DNA of 64,000 nt from Monodelphis domestica (GCF_027887165.1 NC_077227.1:542047689-542111688), one strand, 5' to 3'. Positions 34,370 through 44,695 are shown, numbered from the stretch's first letter. Notes: a model not told the origin generated them from the sequence alone. Program-made: numbers and translations.

Positions 34370-34925
34370 CAGTCATTCCTTCATCTCCTCTTAACATGCT
34401 TCTTCATACCATTGCCAAATAAGTTGCCTCACACTTATATCCAAACATGTTACTTCTCTCCTCCAAGAATTTCATTGATTCCCCATTGCTTACAAGATGA
34501 AATACAAAATCTTTATCATAGAATTCAGTGTATTCACGAATTTGCTCTGACCCACTTTTTTGAACATATTTCACATTATCCCTAATCTCCCAAATATGAA
34601 CTCAATGTTTCAGCCTAAATGAACTTGATATTTTATTCCTTCTCTCCATATAGATGAATGGGCTTTCTATGATGCCTGGAATACACTCCTTCCTCTTCTC
34701 ATGAGAACTCAAGTTTCTTCAGGGTTCAACTTAGGTCATGTCACCTCTTACATAAAGCCATCCCTGATTCCTTTTAATAATCTCTTTTTAAAATGTATCA
34801 TGTACATGATGTGGTCCCTCTCAAACCTCACAGAGAATGTATTTCCCACGAGAGTAGATACTGTTTAATTTTTGACTTTGATTCTTAATGTTGAATTCGG
34901 CATCTTACACAAAGGAATCACTTAA
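34370..34925 (+). repeat. Sense L2/CR1-clade LINE 3' part
   Basis: 'catgttacttctctcctcca', 'aatttcattgattccccatt', 'gatgcctggaatacactcct', 'cttcagggttcaacttaggt' and 'cataaagccatccctgattc' run in coding order through the C-terminus, with a decayed 3' UTR to about 34925. Confidence 0.75.
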
Positions 34926-34939
34926 AATTAAAATATTAG

Positions 34940-35090
34940 TTGAATTTGATCCTCATTTTACAGATAATAAAACTGAGTCTTAAAGAGATGAAGTGAATGA
35001 TTTATGGTCACTGAGCAGAGCTAGAACTTGAGCACAATTTTTCCTGCTACCATGTTCAATTGCTCTTTTCACTATATTATACTACTTATT
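34940..35090 (-). repeat. Antisense MIR
   Basis: 'cctcattttacagataataa', 'aactgagtcttaaagagatg' and 'cactatattatactact' are MIR reversed. Confidence 0.7.
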
Positions 35091-35824
35091 TAGCAATGAA
35101 GAAATGTTGCAAGCAATATGATGATAAATTAAATATAATTACTTTTTTACACAAAGGGGTATCTCATTAATATATAGTCGAACTACATTTTTTTCCTTTT
35201 AAATCTGGCTTTTCCCTGAAGTATTTTTAGCCATTTGTTATTCATCTGCTTTGTATGGATGGTGCACAGCTGTCTGTTAAAAGGGTCTGGATGTGATGGG
35301 CATTTTTTAAAAATTGAAATGAGCCTGCTTTTCCCCTCCACAAAAGTTTGCCTCTGACTCTCTATTTGATAGGGAAAACTGGCAACATTTCCCAATTTTT
35401 TCTATTAAAAAGGGATTTTTACACCCATTCTGTTAGTGGCAGAAATTTTTCACATACTTTTAGATGCCAGAAACATTTGGCCCCAATCCTTGAATTTGGT
35501 TTTGTATTTTTCTGGATATTTTAGGGAGTCTATAACAAAGATTAAGGAGACAAGGAGGTGGGATTAGAATCTTGCTCATTTCTAGCAGATGACTTTAAAA
35601 GACCCTCATCAAGCCCCCACCATAATTGGAAGGCTGAAAAATTCGGAAGGAAAAGGAGCAACTCTCCAAAGGTGGCATTCCCTATCTTGTTCATGAACAT
35701 CAGAGTTAAGTGTTTGTTCCTTGTCTTCTTTATCTCATCAGAAGGGAGCATCAGTTTGTCAAGAGGCCCTCCTAGCACCAAGGGCAGGGGCAAAGCAAAA
35801 GGAGTTAAAGCCTATAGAAAGCAT
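35091..35824. other. Unique sequence, no gene seen
   Basis: Overlapping short frames occur on both strands at 35542-35827 with no recognisable product. Composition of 35550-35820 is more balanced than the flanks. Confidence 0.35.
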
Positions 35825-35985
35825 TAGAAAATGGACATGGCTTAGCAGGAAGACTATTGAATTTGGCCTAAAGAAAACTCAATTCAGTCTTATGATTCTG
35901 GAACATGAGAGTTTTGTGATTATGGTCTGTCATTAAAACTTTAGTTTCTTCATCATTAATATAGGAATAATCATGGTAGATAATT
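35825..35985 (+). repeat. MIR
   Basis: 'gaagactattgaatttggcc', 'aactttagtttcttcatca' and 'ttaatataggaataatc' in sense order. The next MIR is inverted to it. Confidence 0.5.
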
Positions 35986-36220
35986 AGATGGCACTTTAAA
36001 GATTGTAAAGTATGTTAAAGTATATCACTGGAACCTCATAATAATTTTGTTACATAGATGATATTTTATTCCCATTTTACAAATGAAGAAACTGTCTTAT
36101 AGTGGGTAAGTGACTCAATCAGGGTCACACATCTAGTTAGGAAGAATAACAATTCAGATCTTCTTCAATACAAGTCCAGTGTCATATACATGAATACTAG
36201 TGCATACCTTCTTATTGAAC
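35986..36220 (-). repeat. Antisense MIR
   Basis: 'actttaaagattgtaaagta', 'attcccattttacaaatgaa', 'gtaagtgactcaatcaggg' and 'tcacacatctagttaggaa' give nearly the full MIR reversed. Confidence 0.75.
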
Positions 36221-36724
36221 AATAGTAATTAAATGAGATAATATAAGTAAAATTCTTTGCATACCTAAAAGTTTTATAAATATGTCAGCCATTACTCTGA
36301 AAACAAGTTCCTATTTCTGTGATAGATGATTGATTTGTAGGCCTCATAGTTCATTCAAGTTAAAGGGATATTAGTAAATATTTGCTTTTGACAAATAATG
36401 AAGAAAATCATTTTCACTCATTCATTCAATCAATCATTTATTTATATAGTGGTCTGGGCTGCACAAGGGCATCACAAGTATTTATAGATGCTGCTAGGTC
36501 AGAAAAGCTTCAAGTTCATTAACAGGGAACCATGATTCTACCATCTGAGTAGTAAACTAGCTAAGTTTAGAGGAGCTCATCAGCAGAGAGATTTCCATCA
36601 AAGAAGAGTTTATTTTGGCTATAGAAATTCATCAAAAACAATTAGCAATGACTCTGAGGGGCTATGAAAAGTAAGAAAATATTCATATTTTTAAATAATA
36701 TATTTTACAATCATATGATATTTT
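36221..36724. other. MIR tip and unique sequence
   Basis: 36225-36300 is probably a MIR 3' end ('aattaaatgagataatataa', 'cctaaaagttttataaat'). The rest holds attcattcaatcaatc-type simple sequence and nothing else. Confidence 0.35.
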
Positions 36725-36930
36725 AAATATATTTTATTTATTTTGTTAAATACCTTTTAATTACACTTAAAAATTTTAACATTCATTTTTAGATGATTTC
36801 TAAATTCTCTTCTTTTTTCTTGCCTCACTCCACCCCTTAAGAACGCTAGCTATGTGTTGATTCAACATTCAGTCATACAAAACATATTTTTATCATATAA
36901 CAGCACCATTAAGAATATATCATTGATTCT
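36725..36930 (-). repeat. Antisense LINE 3' UTR (L1-type)
   Basis: 'tattttgttaaatacctttt', 'aattacacttaaaaatttta', 'acattcatttttagatgat' and 'cattcagtcatacaaaacat' resemble a widespread marsupial LINE 3' UTR in reverse. Confidence 0.45.
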
Positions 36931-37419
36931 TTAATTCAGTCCTAATATTAGTAACTTTTAAAGAAACAATATATTTGCTATTAACTTATATCCCAACATG
37001 ATGCAGCAATATCAGCATCCACATGACAACTATTTCCAAATAATTTTATAAAATAGGATGTCGACAAGGGTGGTACTTGGGGGTAGGGAATGATTGATTA
37101 TAAAATGTATTCACACCCAGCAAATGCATTATTGTCTTGTGATGAAATGGCCAAAGCTAGTCTATAGGTATCTCACATCTTTCACATATATGAATTTGCT
37201 ACTGGAAGTGGTAAAAAAATATTTAGACAAACAAATACTTAATAAATTTTCAATTAATACTTAGAAAACACGTACATTTGATGACAAATGTATGCACTGA
37301 TTAAGATTCATTCTGAACTGACTTCTCACCAGTAAAATCCCACTTCTTCCATGGAAAACAACAAATTCCTGCCACTGTGAGTAAGCAAAACTATCTGATA
37401 AAATGGGGAAGAGTAATAG
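36931..37419. other. A+T-rich unique sequence
   Basis: Nothing recognised. Confidence 0.3.
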
Positions 37420-37620
37420 AACTACTATTAGGAGACTCTCAAGCTCATACTCTACATCAAATATTTATAGGTTATTTCCTCAGAAAGTTATTTAAATGCT
37501 CAGAAGCCAAGTTTTCTCATTTAAAAAAATAGAAATGATAATTCTTGTCCTCTCTCCATCACAGGCTTATTATGAGGAATGTGCTTTATAAACATTAGAC
37601 ACAAAAGAAATGGTAATTAT
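37420..37620 (+). repeat. MIR 3' part
   Basis: 'aagccaagttttctcattta', 'caggcttattatgaggaatg' and 'gctttataaacattagacac' are in sense order. Confidence 0.55.
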
Positions 37621-38159
37621 TGTTAAAATAAATGTCCATGTTTTTGATCGAGATTTCATTTCTGAGAATATACTTTAGAGATATCAATTACAGAAGGAAA
37701 AAATGTCCTGAATATAGGCAAGCTTGTCTAGATGATGTAGCAGGTCCCCTAAGGGAGAGAAAGGAGGCAACATATTCCAGACTAAGCAAATCAGCACTAG
37801 CACCTCCCCTCAAGTAACAACACAAACTGGCCTTGGAAAAGAGTTGAAAAACTACAGCAGATTCATGGAGGGGAGAAATGTGGTTGCAGAAAATCAAATG
37901 CATTGTCAGACATAGTTCATATGTTAATTTTTTAAAATAACTCTTTTTTTAGTTTTGCAAAATATTTTGTTTTAAGGAGTGGCTCACTAGGAAGGAAAAG
38001 GGAGGAATGTATTTAGAAATAAAGATAACAAGATGTCAATGATTTTTATAAATTAAAAAGAACTAGATGGACAATTACAAGTTGATTGTGAATCTATGTC
38101 AAGGTACCACAAGGTAGAAGATGACCAAAGATCATTGCCCAATATCTAGCATGTCTATC
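37621..38159. other. Unique sequence, no gene seen
   Basis: Opposed short frames at 37632-37903 match nothing known. Confidence 0.3.
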
Positions 38160-38430
38160 TGATCACTGATTATTAATATTTGCTAACATTTAATGCTTTA
38201 TGGTTTACCAAGAAATATACAGATACTATGCATTCTATCCTAACAATCTTAAAAGGGCATTGGTATTATTATTTCCCTTTGACAGAGGAGAAAATTGAGG
38301 TAAAGTTTAAAGTTTAAGTGATTTGCCCAAGATCACACAATTTTCAAGTGTCAGAATCAAGATTTGAACTCAAGTTTTCTTAAATCCTGTTAAATACAGC
38401 AACTCTATCTACTTTGTTACCTAATGAATA
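38160..38430 (-). repeat. Antisense MIR, nearly complete
   Basis: 'aacatttaatgctttatggt', 'cctttgacagaggagaaaat', 'gatttgcccaagatcacaca' and 'caagatttgaactcaagttt' are in reversed order, ending at 'tctatctactttgttacc'. Confidence 0.8.
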
Positions 38431-38649
38431 GGCCCTCTTGAACCACTTCTGATAAAGGGAAGAGTTGGCATGATGGCTGCCTGACTGTATTCCTTGAAAT
38501 TAGAACATAAGCTAGACTCTGCTTCCCTGCAACTTCTACAAGAAGTTCATCTGTAGTCCCAGTGACTAGACTTATACTGAAAGTTTTTCTTGAAGACAAT
38601 AAAATATACAAAAGTGATTTGTTTTCTTAATTATGAGAAGTTCCCCCCC

Positions 38650-38920
38650 AGCTATGGGGCAGGTTGTTATAGTGGAGAAAGTATTGGGTTTTCAGTAAGA
38701 GGAACCAGGGCTTGGATTCAGGTTCAGACACTTACCAGTTGTGTAATACAACAATTTTCAAAGCCACTCTCAGACTCAGTTTTCCCATCTTTGAAATGGA
38801 GAAAAAATAGCATCTACCTTAGGAGAGTAATCTTGAGAATCAAATAAGATAATATGCATAAAGCACTTTGCAAAGATTAAAGTGCTGTGCAAACGATATT
38901 GCCTTCCTCATAATTATTAT
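38650..38920 (+). repeat. MIR, nearly complete
   Basis: 'gggcttggattcaggttcag', 'cagactcagttttcccatct', 'aataagataatatgcataa' and 'agcactttgcaaagattaaa' are in sense order. Confidence 0.8.
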
Positions 38921-38924
38921 TAGC

Positions 38925-39040
38925 TATGTTATCTTAATTAAAGCATTTCAGATCTCTGAGTCCTATTTTCCTCATCTATAAAATGAAAGAGGTGAACTTA
39001 ACCTCTAAGGTCCCTTCTAAATTTCAATCTATAGTTCTAT
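38925..39040 (+). repeat. MIR tail fragment
   Basis: 'cctattttcctcatctataa' then 'aacctctaaggtcccttcta' and 'caatctatagttctatgat'. The tail is a good match for the minisatellite unit at 870-1845. Confidence 0.65.
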
Positions 39041-39114
39041 GATATAAAAACACTTCCCTTATTGAAGTCCTCTAACTTAGAAGTTTGGTTCTAATTAAAT
39101 CCATTTTCATGTAA

Positions 39115-39250
39115 ACCAGAATACAACATAGTGTAGTGGGGAGAGATTCAGCCAGAAGTCAGAAAGATGTGTGTTCAAATTCCTCTTTTGAAATATACTA
39201 GCTATGGCCCCTGGACAAGTCATTAAATCTCCCAGATTTCCATCAAACTC
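39115..39250 (+). repeat. MIR 5' part
   Basis: 'cagccagaagtcagaaagat', 'gtgttcaaattcctcttttg' and 'ggacaagtcattaaatctcc' are in sense order. Confidence 0.55.
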
Positions 39251-39479
39251 TAAGAATATAGGTTTTAGAAAAAATGTTGTTTCCTCAAACAGGAGTAACC
39301 TATGCCAATGAAATAACAAGTCAGATTCCCATTTATTCTCTTTCCAGATCCTAAGAATAATTTCAGTCATGGGAAATAGTAGGAGCCCTAGGCAAGTTGC
39401 TAACACACTCAGCTTAAAGTGAGTTTTAAATGTTGAGAAAAAAGTTACCCTATCAGAATCTTTTTACAGTATGTAGCCC

Positions 39480-40203
39480 TTTATAAACAAAACAGGGAGT
39501 GATGAAGCAATAAATATCAATTAAAAATTTTTTAAACAAAATACTATTAAACAGACTGTAATACTCCATCCAAGAAATCATTCATCATGACCAACATACA
39601 TTTACACCAAAGATGCAAGGATGATTTAGCACTAGGGAAACATTTGAAACAAATATATTAAAAACATCATCATCAATAGATAAACAAAAGTCTTTGACAA
39701 AGTACAAAATAAAATACTCATTTATACTAAAAATCCCTACAGAGTATAATTCTAAAGAATTATCTTAATGGTATAATAAGTAACCCAAAAGTACACATTA
39801 CCAGGAAATATCTCCAACAAATAAACATGCTTCCTTTACCTACTATTGTTTTATACAATATCACAAAGGCTAGCAATAGCAATGAGGCAAGAAAATGGAA
39901 ATAAAGGCACAAAGATAGGCAAAGAGGAGAAAATTTACATTATTTGTTAGTAAAATGAGGGTTACTTTAAATTTCTAGAGAATAAGCTAGGCAACTAATT
40001 AAATCAATAGTTTCAGAAAACTTGTAGGCTGCAAATTAAACCTGCAAAAATCAATAGCATTTCTACATACAAATTCGCAATAAAAACAAAATCCAGGAGA
40101 CAAAACTACAGAAAGACGTTTCATTCCACCTAACTACAGACTATATATAATCTTTTGGAATCAATCTTCCAAAATCCACTCAATGGTAGTATCAATTCAA
40201 TTA
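39480..40203 (+). repeat. Old L1 LINE, RT region (left part)
   Basis: 'tcattcatcatgaccaacat' (decayed HHDQVGFIP), 'aataaacatgcttcctttac' and 'tttacattatttgttagtaa' (site of the FADD box) follow L1 ORF2 in sense. Highly decayed. Continues at 42215 on the far side of a younger L1. Confidence 0.65.
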
Positions 40204-40219
40204 CAACATGAAGAATTTA
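40204..40219. repeat. Target-site duplication of the young L1, left
   Basis: 'caacatgaagaattta', identical to 42199-42214. The outermost c is shared with the L1 end and is ambiguous. Confidence 0.9.
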
Positions 40220-40241
40220 TTTATTTATTTATTTATTTTTT

Positions 40242-40332
40242 GAAATGTCAGAGATTTATTCAGAGAAATAGGAACACTTTCAACTTGTTTCTGTGCCTTG
40301 GCAACTTTCTTCCCACTGTTCATGTTTTCTTT
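40242..40332 (-). other. Probable L1 3'-transduced segment
   Basis: Lies between the L1's own poly-A (T-run 40333-40343) and the terminal A-rich tail. It carries its own AATAAA (plus-strand tttatt, 40255-40260) about 14 bp before the tail. The L1 copy at 57508-59327 ends without this sequence, so it is not part of the family consensus. Its origin is another locus where a parent L1 was read through. Confidence 0.7.
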
Positions 40333-40673
40333 CTTTTTTTTTTAAATAATATTTTATTTGATCATTTCCAAGCATTATTCATTAAATGATTATTTTCTTT
40401 TCCTCCCCTCCACCCCCGTAGCTGACGCATGATTCCACTGGGTATCACATGTGTTCTTGATTCGAACCCATTGTCATGTTGTTCGTATTTGCATTAGAGT
40501 GTTCATTTAGAGTATCTCCTCTGTCATGTCCCCTCAACCACTGTAGTTGGGCAGTTGCTTTTCCTCGGTGTTTCTACTCCCACAGTTTGTCCTCTGCTTA
40601 TAAATAGTGTTTTTTCTCCTAGATCTATGCAGATTGTTCAGGGACATTACACCACTACTAATGGAGAAGTCCA

Positions 40674-41414
40674 TTATGTTCGATTATACCACAGTGTATT
40701 AGTCTCTGTGTACAATGTTCTCCTGCTTCTGCTCTTCTCGCTCTGCATCACTTCCTGGAGGTCGTTCCAGTCTCCATGGAATTCCTCCACTTTATTATTC
40801 CTTTTTTCACAATAGTATTCCATCACCAACATATACCACAATTTGTTCAGCCATTCCCCAATTGAAGGGCATCCCCTCATTTTCCAATTATTGGCCACCA
40901 CAAAGAGCGCAGCTATGAATATTTTGTACAAGTCTTTTTGTCCAATTATTCTTAAATTATCTCTTCTTCCTCTATTTTCCAAGTCTGTCACCTTGTCAGT
41001 GAGATATTTTATGTTCTCTTCTAATTTCTTGATCTTTTGGCTTTGCTTTATTGATTCTTGCTCTTTTACCTGCTCGTTGTCTTCAAGTTGCCTAATTCTG
41101 ACCTTTAAAGCCTGGTTTTTCTTTTCAGTTTGGTCAAACTGGTTTTGTAGATGCATGAATTTCTTTTGCATTATTTCCCACTTTTCCTCCCAGAAGGCTT
41201 CCATCTTTTTTTGATCCTTTTCCGATTCAAATTCTTCATGGGTTTGTGGAGAGTTTCCATTTCCTTTGGAAGGTTTTGGAGCATTTGCTTGTGTTTCCTC
41301 TTCTATCTCCTCTGTATTTTGTATTTTTGCTCCATAAAATGTGTCCAAAGTTGCCCCCTTCTTCTTGTTTTTCTTGGAATTTTGGGGTTTTTGTGCTTCT
41401 GTGGAGTTTGCCAT
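40674..41414 (-). CDS. Chimeric L1 ORF1-ORF2 open frame, 246 codons
   Basis: The frame begins at the ORF1 start (MANSTEAQKPQNSKKNKKKG), a basic leader. A glutamate/lysine-rich coiled-coil follows at about residues 60-150 (repeated LENN/LEEN-type heptads), ending LENRGRRDNLRI, the normal boundary before the ORF1 RNA-recognition domain. From about residue 157 the sequence is the ORF2 C-terminus (FIAALFVVANNWKMRGCPSI to LWYNRT) and uses the ORF2 stop. The fusion is in frame and has no stop. Missing are the ORF1 RRM/C-terminal domain and the ORF2 endonuclease, RT and Cys motif. Whether it is translated is unknown; a trimerising fragment with an RNA-binding tail is conceivable. Most likely it is a by-product of the internal deletion. 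Confidence 0.7.
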   Translation of the reverse strand: MANSTEAQKPQNSKKNKKKGATLDTFYGAKIQNTEEIEEETQANAPKPSKGNGNSPQTHEEFESEKDQKKMEAFWEEKWEIMQKKFMHLQNQFDQTEKKNQALKVRIRQLEDNEQVKEQESIKQSQKIKKLEENIKYLTDKVTDLENRGRRDNLRIIGQKDLYKIFIAALFVVANNWKMRGCPSIGEWLNKLWYMLVMEYYCEKRNNKVEEFHGDWNDLQEVMQSEKSRSRRTLYTETNTLWYNRT

Positions 41415-42176
41415 CTCTATCTGAGTGGGGAGGACTAGCTTTTCTTATCTCTGTCTGGTGTTCAGAGGTTTTAGCCCTAGGCAGATTGTCCATTCTATGC
41501 AGTTGTTGTTCTGTCTTCCCAGGGAAGCCAGGAATTGTTGGTGTTTCCCTGTTACTGCCCTCCTCAATTCCCTCCCGATGCTTCTCTGTTGCCTTACTTC
41601 CACGCTCTGAGCCTGGCTCGGCCCTTTCCTCGGGGGTTTGTTTCTGTGCCTTAGCTGGCCAGGAGAGCCAGCACTCTGAGGGGGGAGGGACCGCGGCTTC
41701 CCGGAGCTCCGAGGGTTCCTGATAAGATTAAATTTCTCTGGGTTGAACTGAGTATGCTTTGAGGCAGGGACCTTGAGACTCGGATGGAAGGATCCAGCCA
41801 GGGGGCTGCAGGCTCCCCCATCTCTTTCTGTTTCCCTGCTGTCTGGGTGCCCCCGCGACTGGGTCAGGTTGTTTTCAGGATGTGGCCTTCAGAATAGCAG
41901 GCCCTGAGGCTCTGAGGTTCCCTCTGCTGCCTCGGACTCAGCACTCTGGGTTGGGGGGATGGATCCTAGGACCTTCCTTCTGCCTACCCCTTAGGTCCGA
42001 GTGATCTCATGTTCTGGCTTTTGGGGGGGCCATACCTTTTGATCCAGGTCCAGGTCCAGGAGGAGGATTCCCAGGGTCTATGCTGTTGTTTGTTTTGAAT
42101 TTTGGTGCCTTAGGAGCATATAGTTTGAGTTCGGTAGGGAAAGGTTTCCGGAGATCTGAACTTTAGCTTTCTCTAA

Positions 42177-42197
42177 GCCGCCATCTTGACCGGAAGT
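42177..42197. promoter_or_regulatory. YY1-like and ETS-like sites at the L1 5' end
   Basis: GCCGCCATCTTG (42177-42188; CAAGATGGCGGC on the L1 strand) is a YY1 consensus within about 20 bp of the element start, as in the human L1 promoter, where YY1 sets the start site. Directly beside it ACCGGAAGT (42189-42197) matches the ETS/GABP consensus. Both are undecayed. Confidence 0.7.
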
Positions 42198-42198
42198 C

Positions 42199-42214
42199 CA
42201 ACATGAAGAATTTA
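42199..42214. repeat. Target-site duplication of the young L1, right
   Basis: Second copy of the duplication at 40204-40219. Confidence 0.9.
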
Positions 42215-42384
42215 AAGAGAAAAATTAGTCAAGTAATTAATTAGTGAATGGGTCTAGGATTTACCAAGATAAGAGAAAGAAGAACAGTAGCATTGTTTAT
42301 TTACAGATACAATGTTATGCAAGTCAAACTAAAAAGAAGATAGTTTACAGAACCAGAAAAACATTACAAATTTCATTTGGAAGA

Positions 42385-42595
42385 ATACAATATCTAAAAT
42401 AGGGTTTTTTCACTTTGTATGTCATGTACTCCTTTGGCCATCAGATGAAGCCAATGAATCATTTGTTAATTATACTTTTAAAAGCATAAAATAAAATACT
42501 CAGTATTTAAACATTAATCAATTATATTGAAATATTTATCACATTTTCTAATGTTATTAGACTCAGATTGCAGAATGATTTAGGCTATCAAAGGA
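42385..42595 (-). repeat. Interspersed repeat, probably a non-autonomous DNA transposon
   Basis: 'ttcactttgtatgtcatgta', 'cctttggccatcagatgaag' and 'aaagcataaaataaaatact' are the reverse of the element at 47350-47610. The family ends in gggttcttaac-type inverted sequence, hence the DNA-transposon (hAT-like) call; the family name is uncertain. It interrupts the old L1. Confidence 0.5.
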
Positions 42596-43747
42596 ACTAA
42601 TGGAAAAATAAGGTAAGAAAGAAAGGAAAATAGCACTCCTGTAACTCAGACTACATTATAAAGCAGTAATCACCAAAAATATCTGGAAGTGGTAAAAGAA
42701 TAGAAAACTAGATTTATGGAATAGGCTAGATATACAATTTAAAATAACTGAACTCAAGAATTCAACATTCAACAAATCCTAAAACATTAAGTCCCTAGGA
42801 AAGAACTCCCTATTTCATAAGAATTATTGGATAAACTAAAAAGCTGTCTGGCAGAAATTAAGTATGATCCAACATCTTACAGATTATTACATCAAAAGAC
42901 ATAAAAACATTCCTTGAATCTTAAGGATTATACCACTAACAATTAGAAAAAGAGACCACATATTCTAATAATTATGAGTAGGAGTTGAATTTTTGAACAG
43001 ACAAGGGAGAACAATTATTTTGAAACATGCTAAAAACTTTTCATGAAGAAGTGATAAAATGAGGAAAAAAATTGTATCAGAGAGTGAATGTGAGTCAACT
43101 ACTAACAGAAATATATAACCAACTGCTATTCTGCAATAGATAAGTAGTCAAAATATATGAATAGTTCTCATTAGAATAGACTACTATAAAGCATTTGAAA
43201 TACTTTATATCATATATAATAAGAGAAAAGCAAAACAAAATTCCCTGAGATTTCACCTCACCCCCAGCCAATTGGCAAAACTGACAAAATGTGAAAATAG
43301 TTAGGGTAGGAGAGGTTATAGAACGATAGAAACACTAATGCACTCTTAGGGGAGCTTTCAATTGCTATATCCATTTTGAAAAAGCAATTTGAAACTGTTC
43401 AGTTAAAGGACCTGAAATGTCTATACCTTTTACCGTAGAAATTCCCCGGTTAGATATGCACCCAAAATAGGTCAATGAGAAAAATAAAGGTGCTATCTGC
43501 TATCTAAACCAAATATATGTAACTATATTTTTAATGGTAGCAAAGAGCTGGAAGAGAAGTAGATGTCCCAGAACTGAGGAATGGCTAAATACATTGTGGC
43601 ATATGAATATAATGGGATATTACTTTGTTATGAGAAACAATGAATATAGTCAGTATAAATGCAGAGGGGGGATTACAGCAAGGCAATACAAAATGAATGC
43701 TGTGGAATTATAGTGACCAAGATTTGTCCAAAGAGAAGAAATATAAG

Positions 43748-43756
<9 letters not shown>

Positions 43757-43778
<22 letters not shown>
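43757..43778. repeat. (CA)n microsatellite
   Basis: About 12 CA units in the 3' part of the old L1. Confidence 0.95.
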
Positions 43779-43829
43779 TCTATTATAATGTAGGTGGGAG
43801 TGTTCACGGTGGATATAAAATCAAAATTT

Positions 43830-44060
43830 TTCGATATATTAAGTGGCTGTGCTGATTATTTTTCTTTTATTCATCTTTTTAATTGTTTCTTGTAAATAGT
43901 TGCTCTCTGAAAGAAAGTAGAAGAAAAGATAACAGGGGTAAATCTACATAACATAAAACAAAAGACATTAATAAAAATTTTGTTTAAAAAAAGGTAAAAA
44001 AGAATCAAGGGATAGTGGGGAATTGCTACAGTTAACTCACTTCCTTATATAACAGAATTA
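43830..44060 (+). repeat. Old local duplication, copy 1
   Basis: Contains the L1 3' UTR end and about 80 bp of flank: 'agttgctctctgaaag', 'aggggtaaatctacata', 'cacttccttatataacagaa'. The matching copy is about 928 bp downstream. Confidence 0.7.
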
Positions 44061-44109
44061 CTTGCCTAGTAGATAAGGCAATGATATAGGGATAATAACA
44101 GGCCTCAGC

Positions 44110-44290
44110 AAAGCATTCGAAAAAAAAATCATAGAATCTCAGACTTGGAAGGTACATCATAGATTTTCTAATTCAATCTACACATCCAAGAATCCAAGTA
44201 TTTTCTCTATAAAAGTGGTCACCTGCTCATCACTTGAATAGTGAGGAAGATCCCACTATTTCCCCAAACAGCCCAAATCCTTATGGACCA
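44110..44290 (-). repeat. Antisense L3/CR1 3' end
   Basis: 'atcatagaatctcagacttg', 'gaaggtacatcatagatttt' and 'aaagtggtcacctgctcatc' follow the reversed CR1/L3 terminus. Confidence 0.6.
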
Positions 44291-44509
44291 AATGGAAGAG
44301 ATGGAGGCTGAATGATTCTTGATTGATTTGGATTCGAGAAGGAACATACCAGAAGTCCTAATGAGTAGTGATTAATGGGGTTGATAACAATCTAGAAGAT
44401 TATCTTCAGTGCCATTTAAGTTATCCAAGGAAAGACACAATTTTATGTAAAATAGTGAAGTAGAACAAATTCCTACTTCTATGAGGGAATCCATAGTAAC
44501 AAGGGATCA

Positions 44510-44695
44510 AGCACTGACTGTAGTTAGAAGATCTCATTTCAAATTATACCTATGACACTTATTATTAATGTGGCCTTTAGTAAGTCTTTTCCTACCACCA
44601 CCACCCCTCGGCTTCCATTTCTTTATCTATATATAGTAGGTATCAAACAAGATGATCTTACAATCTCTTCCAGGTCTAAATCCTAAGATCCTAAA
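44510..44695 (+). repeat. MIR fragment
   Basis: 'tttcaaattatacctatgac', 'cggcttccatttctttatct' and the 'aatctcttccaggtctaaat' tail are in sense order. Confidence 0.6.

Larger units (their letters stand above)
40220..42198 (-). mobile_element. Young, internally deleted L1 with intact 5' UTR
   Basis: About 1.98 kb, inserted in an old L1 with a perfect 15-16-bp target duplication. On the minus strand it runs: 5' UTR about 42198-41415, CpG-rich and undecayed; ORF1 N-terminal part from 41414; junction near 40941-40950; ORF2 C-terminus to 40674; 3' UTR; its own AATAAA (plus-strand tttatt at 40354-40359) and T-run; then about 90 bp of extra sequence with a second AATAAA and a (ttta)n tail at 40216-40241. 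The deletion removes the ORF1 RNA-binding part and nearly all of ORF2 including endonuclease and RT. The element could not move on its own machinery. The exact flanking repeats and preserved CpGs point to a recent insertion. Confidence 0.9.
42215..43990 (+). repeat. Old L1 LINE, thumb to 3' UTR (right part)
   Basis: 'tttcatttggaagaatacaa', 'caaaggaactaatggaaaa', 'gacaagggagaacaattatt', 'ctgagatttcacctcacccc', 'gaggaatggctaaatacatt' and 'acaggggtaaatctacataa' continue the L1 begun at 39480. A DNA-transposon-like insert lies at 42385-42595. No open frame. Confidence 0.75.

Noticed and set aside
41246-41722. Plus-strand 158-codon frame over the young L1 5' region
   Set aside because: It is antisense to L1 ORF1 and the 5' UTR and is open only because that sequence is GC-rich and young.
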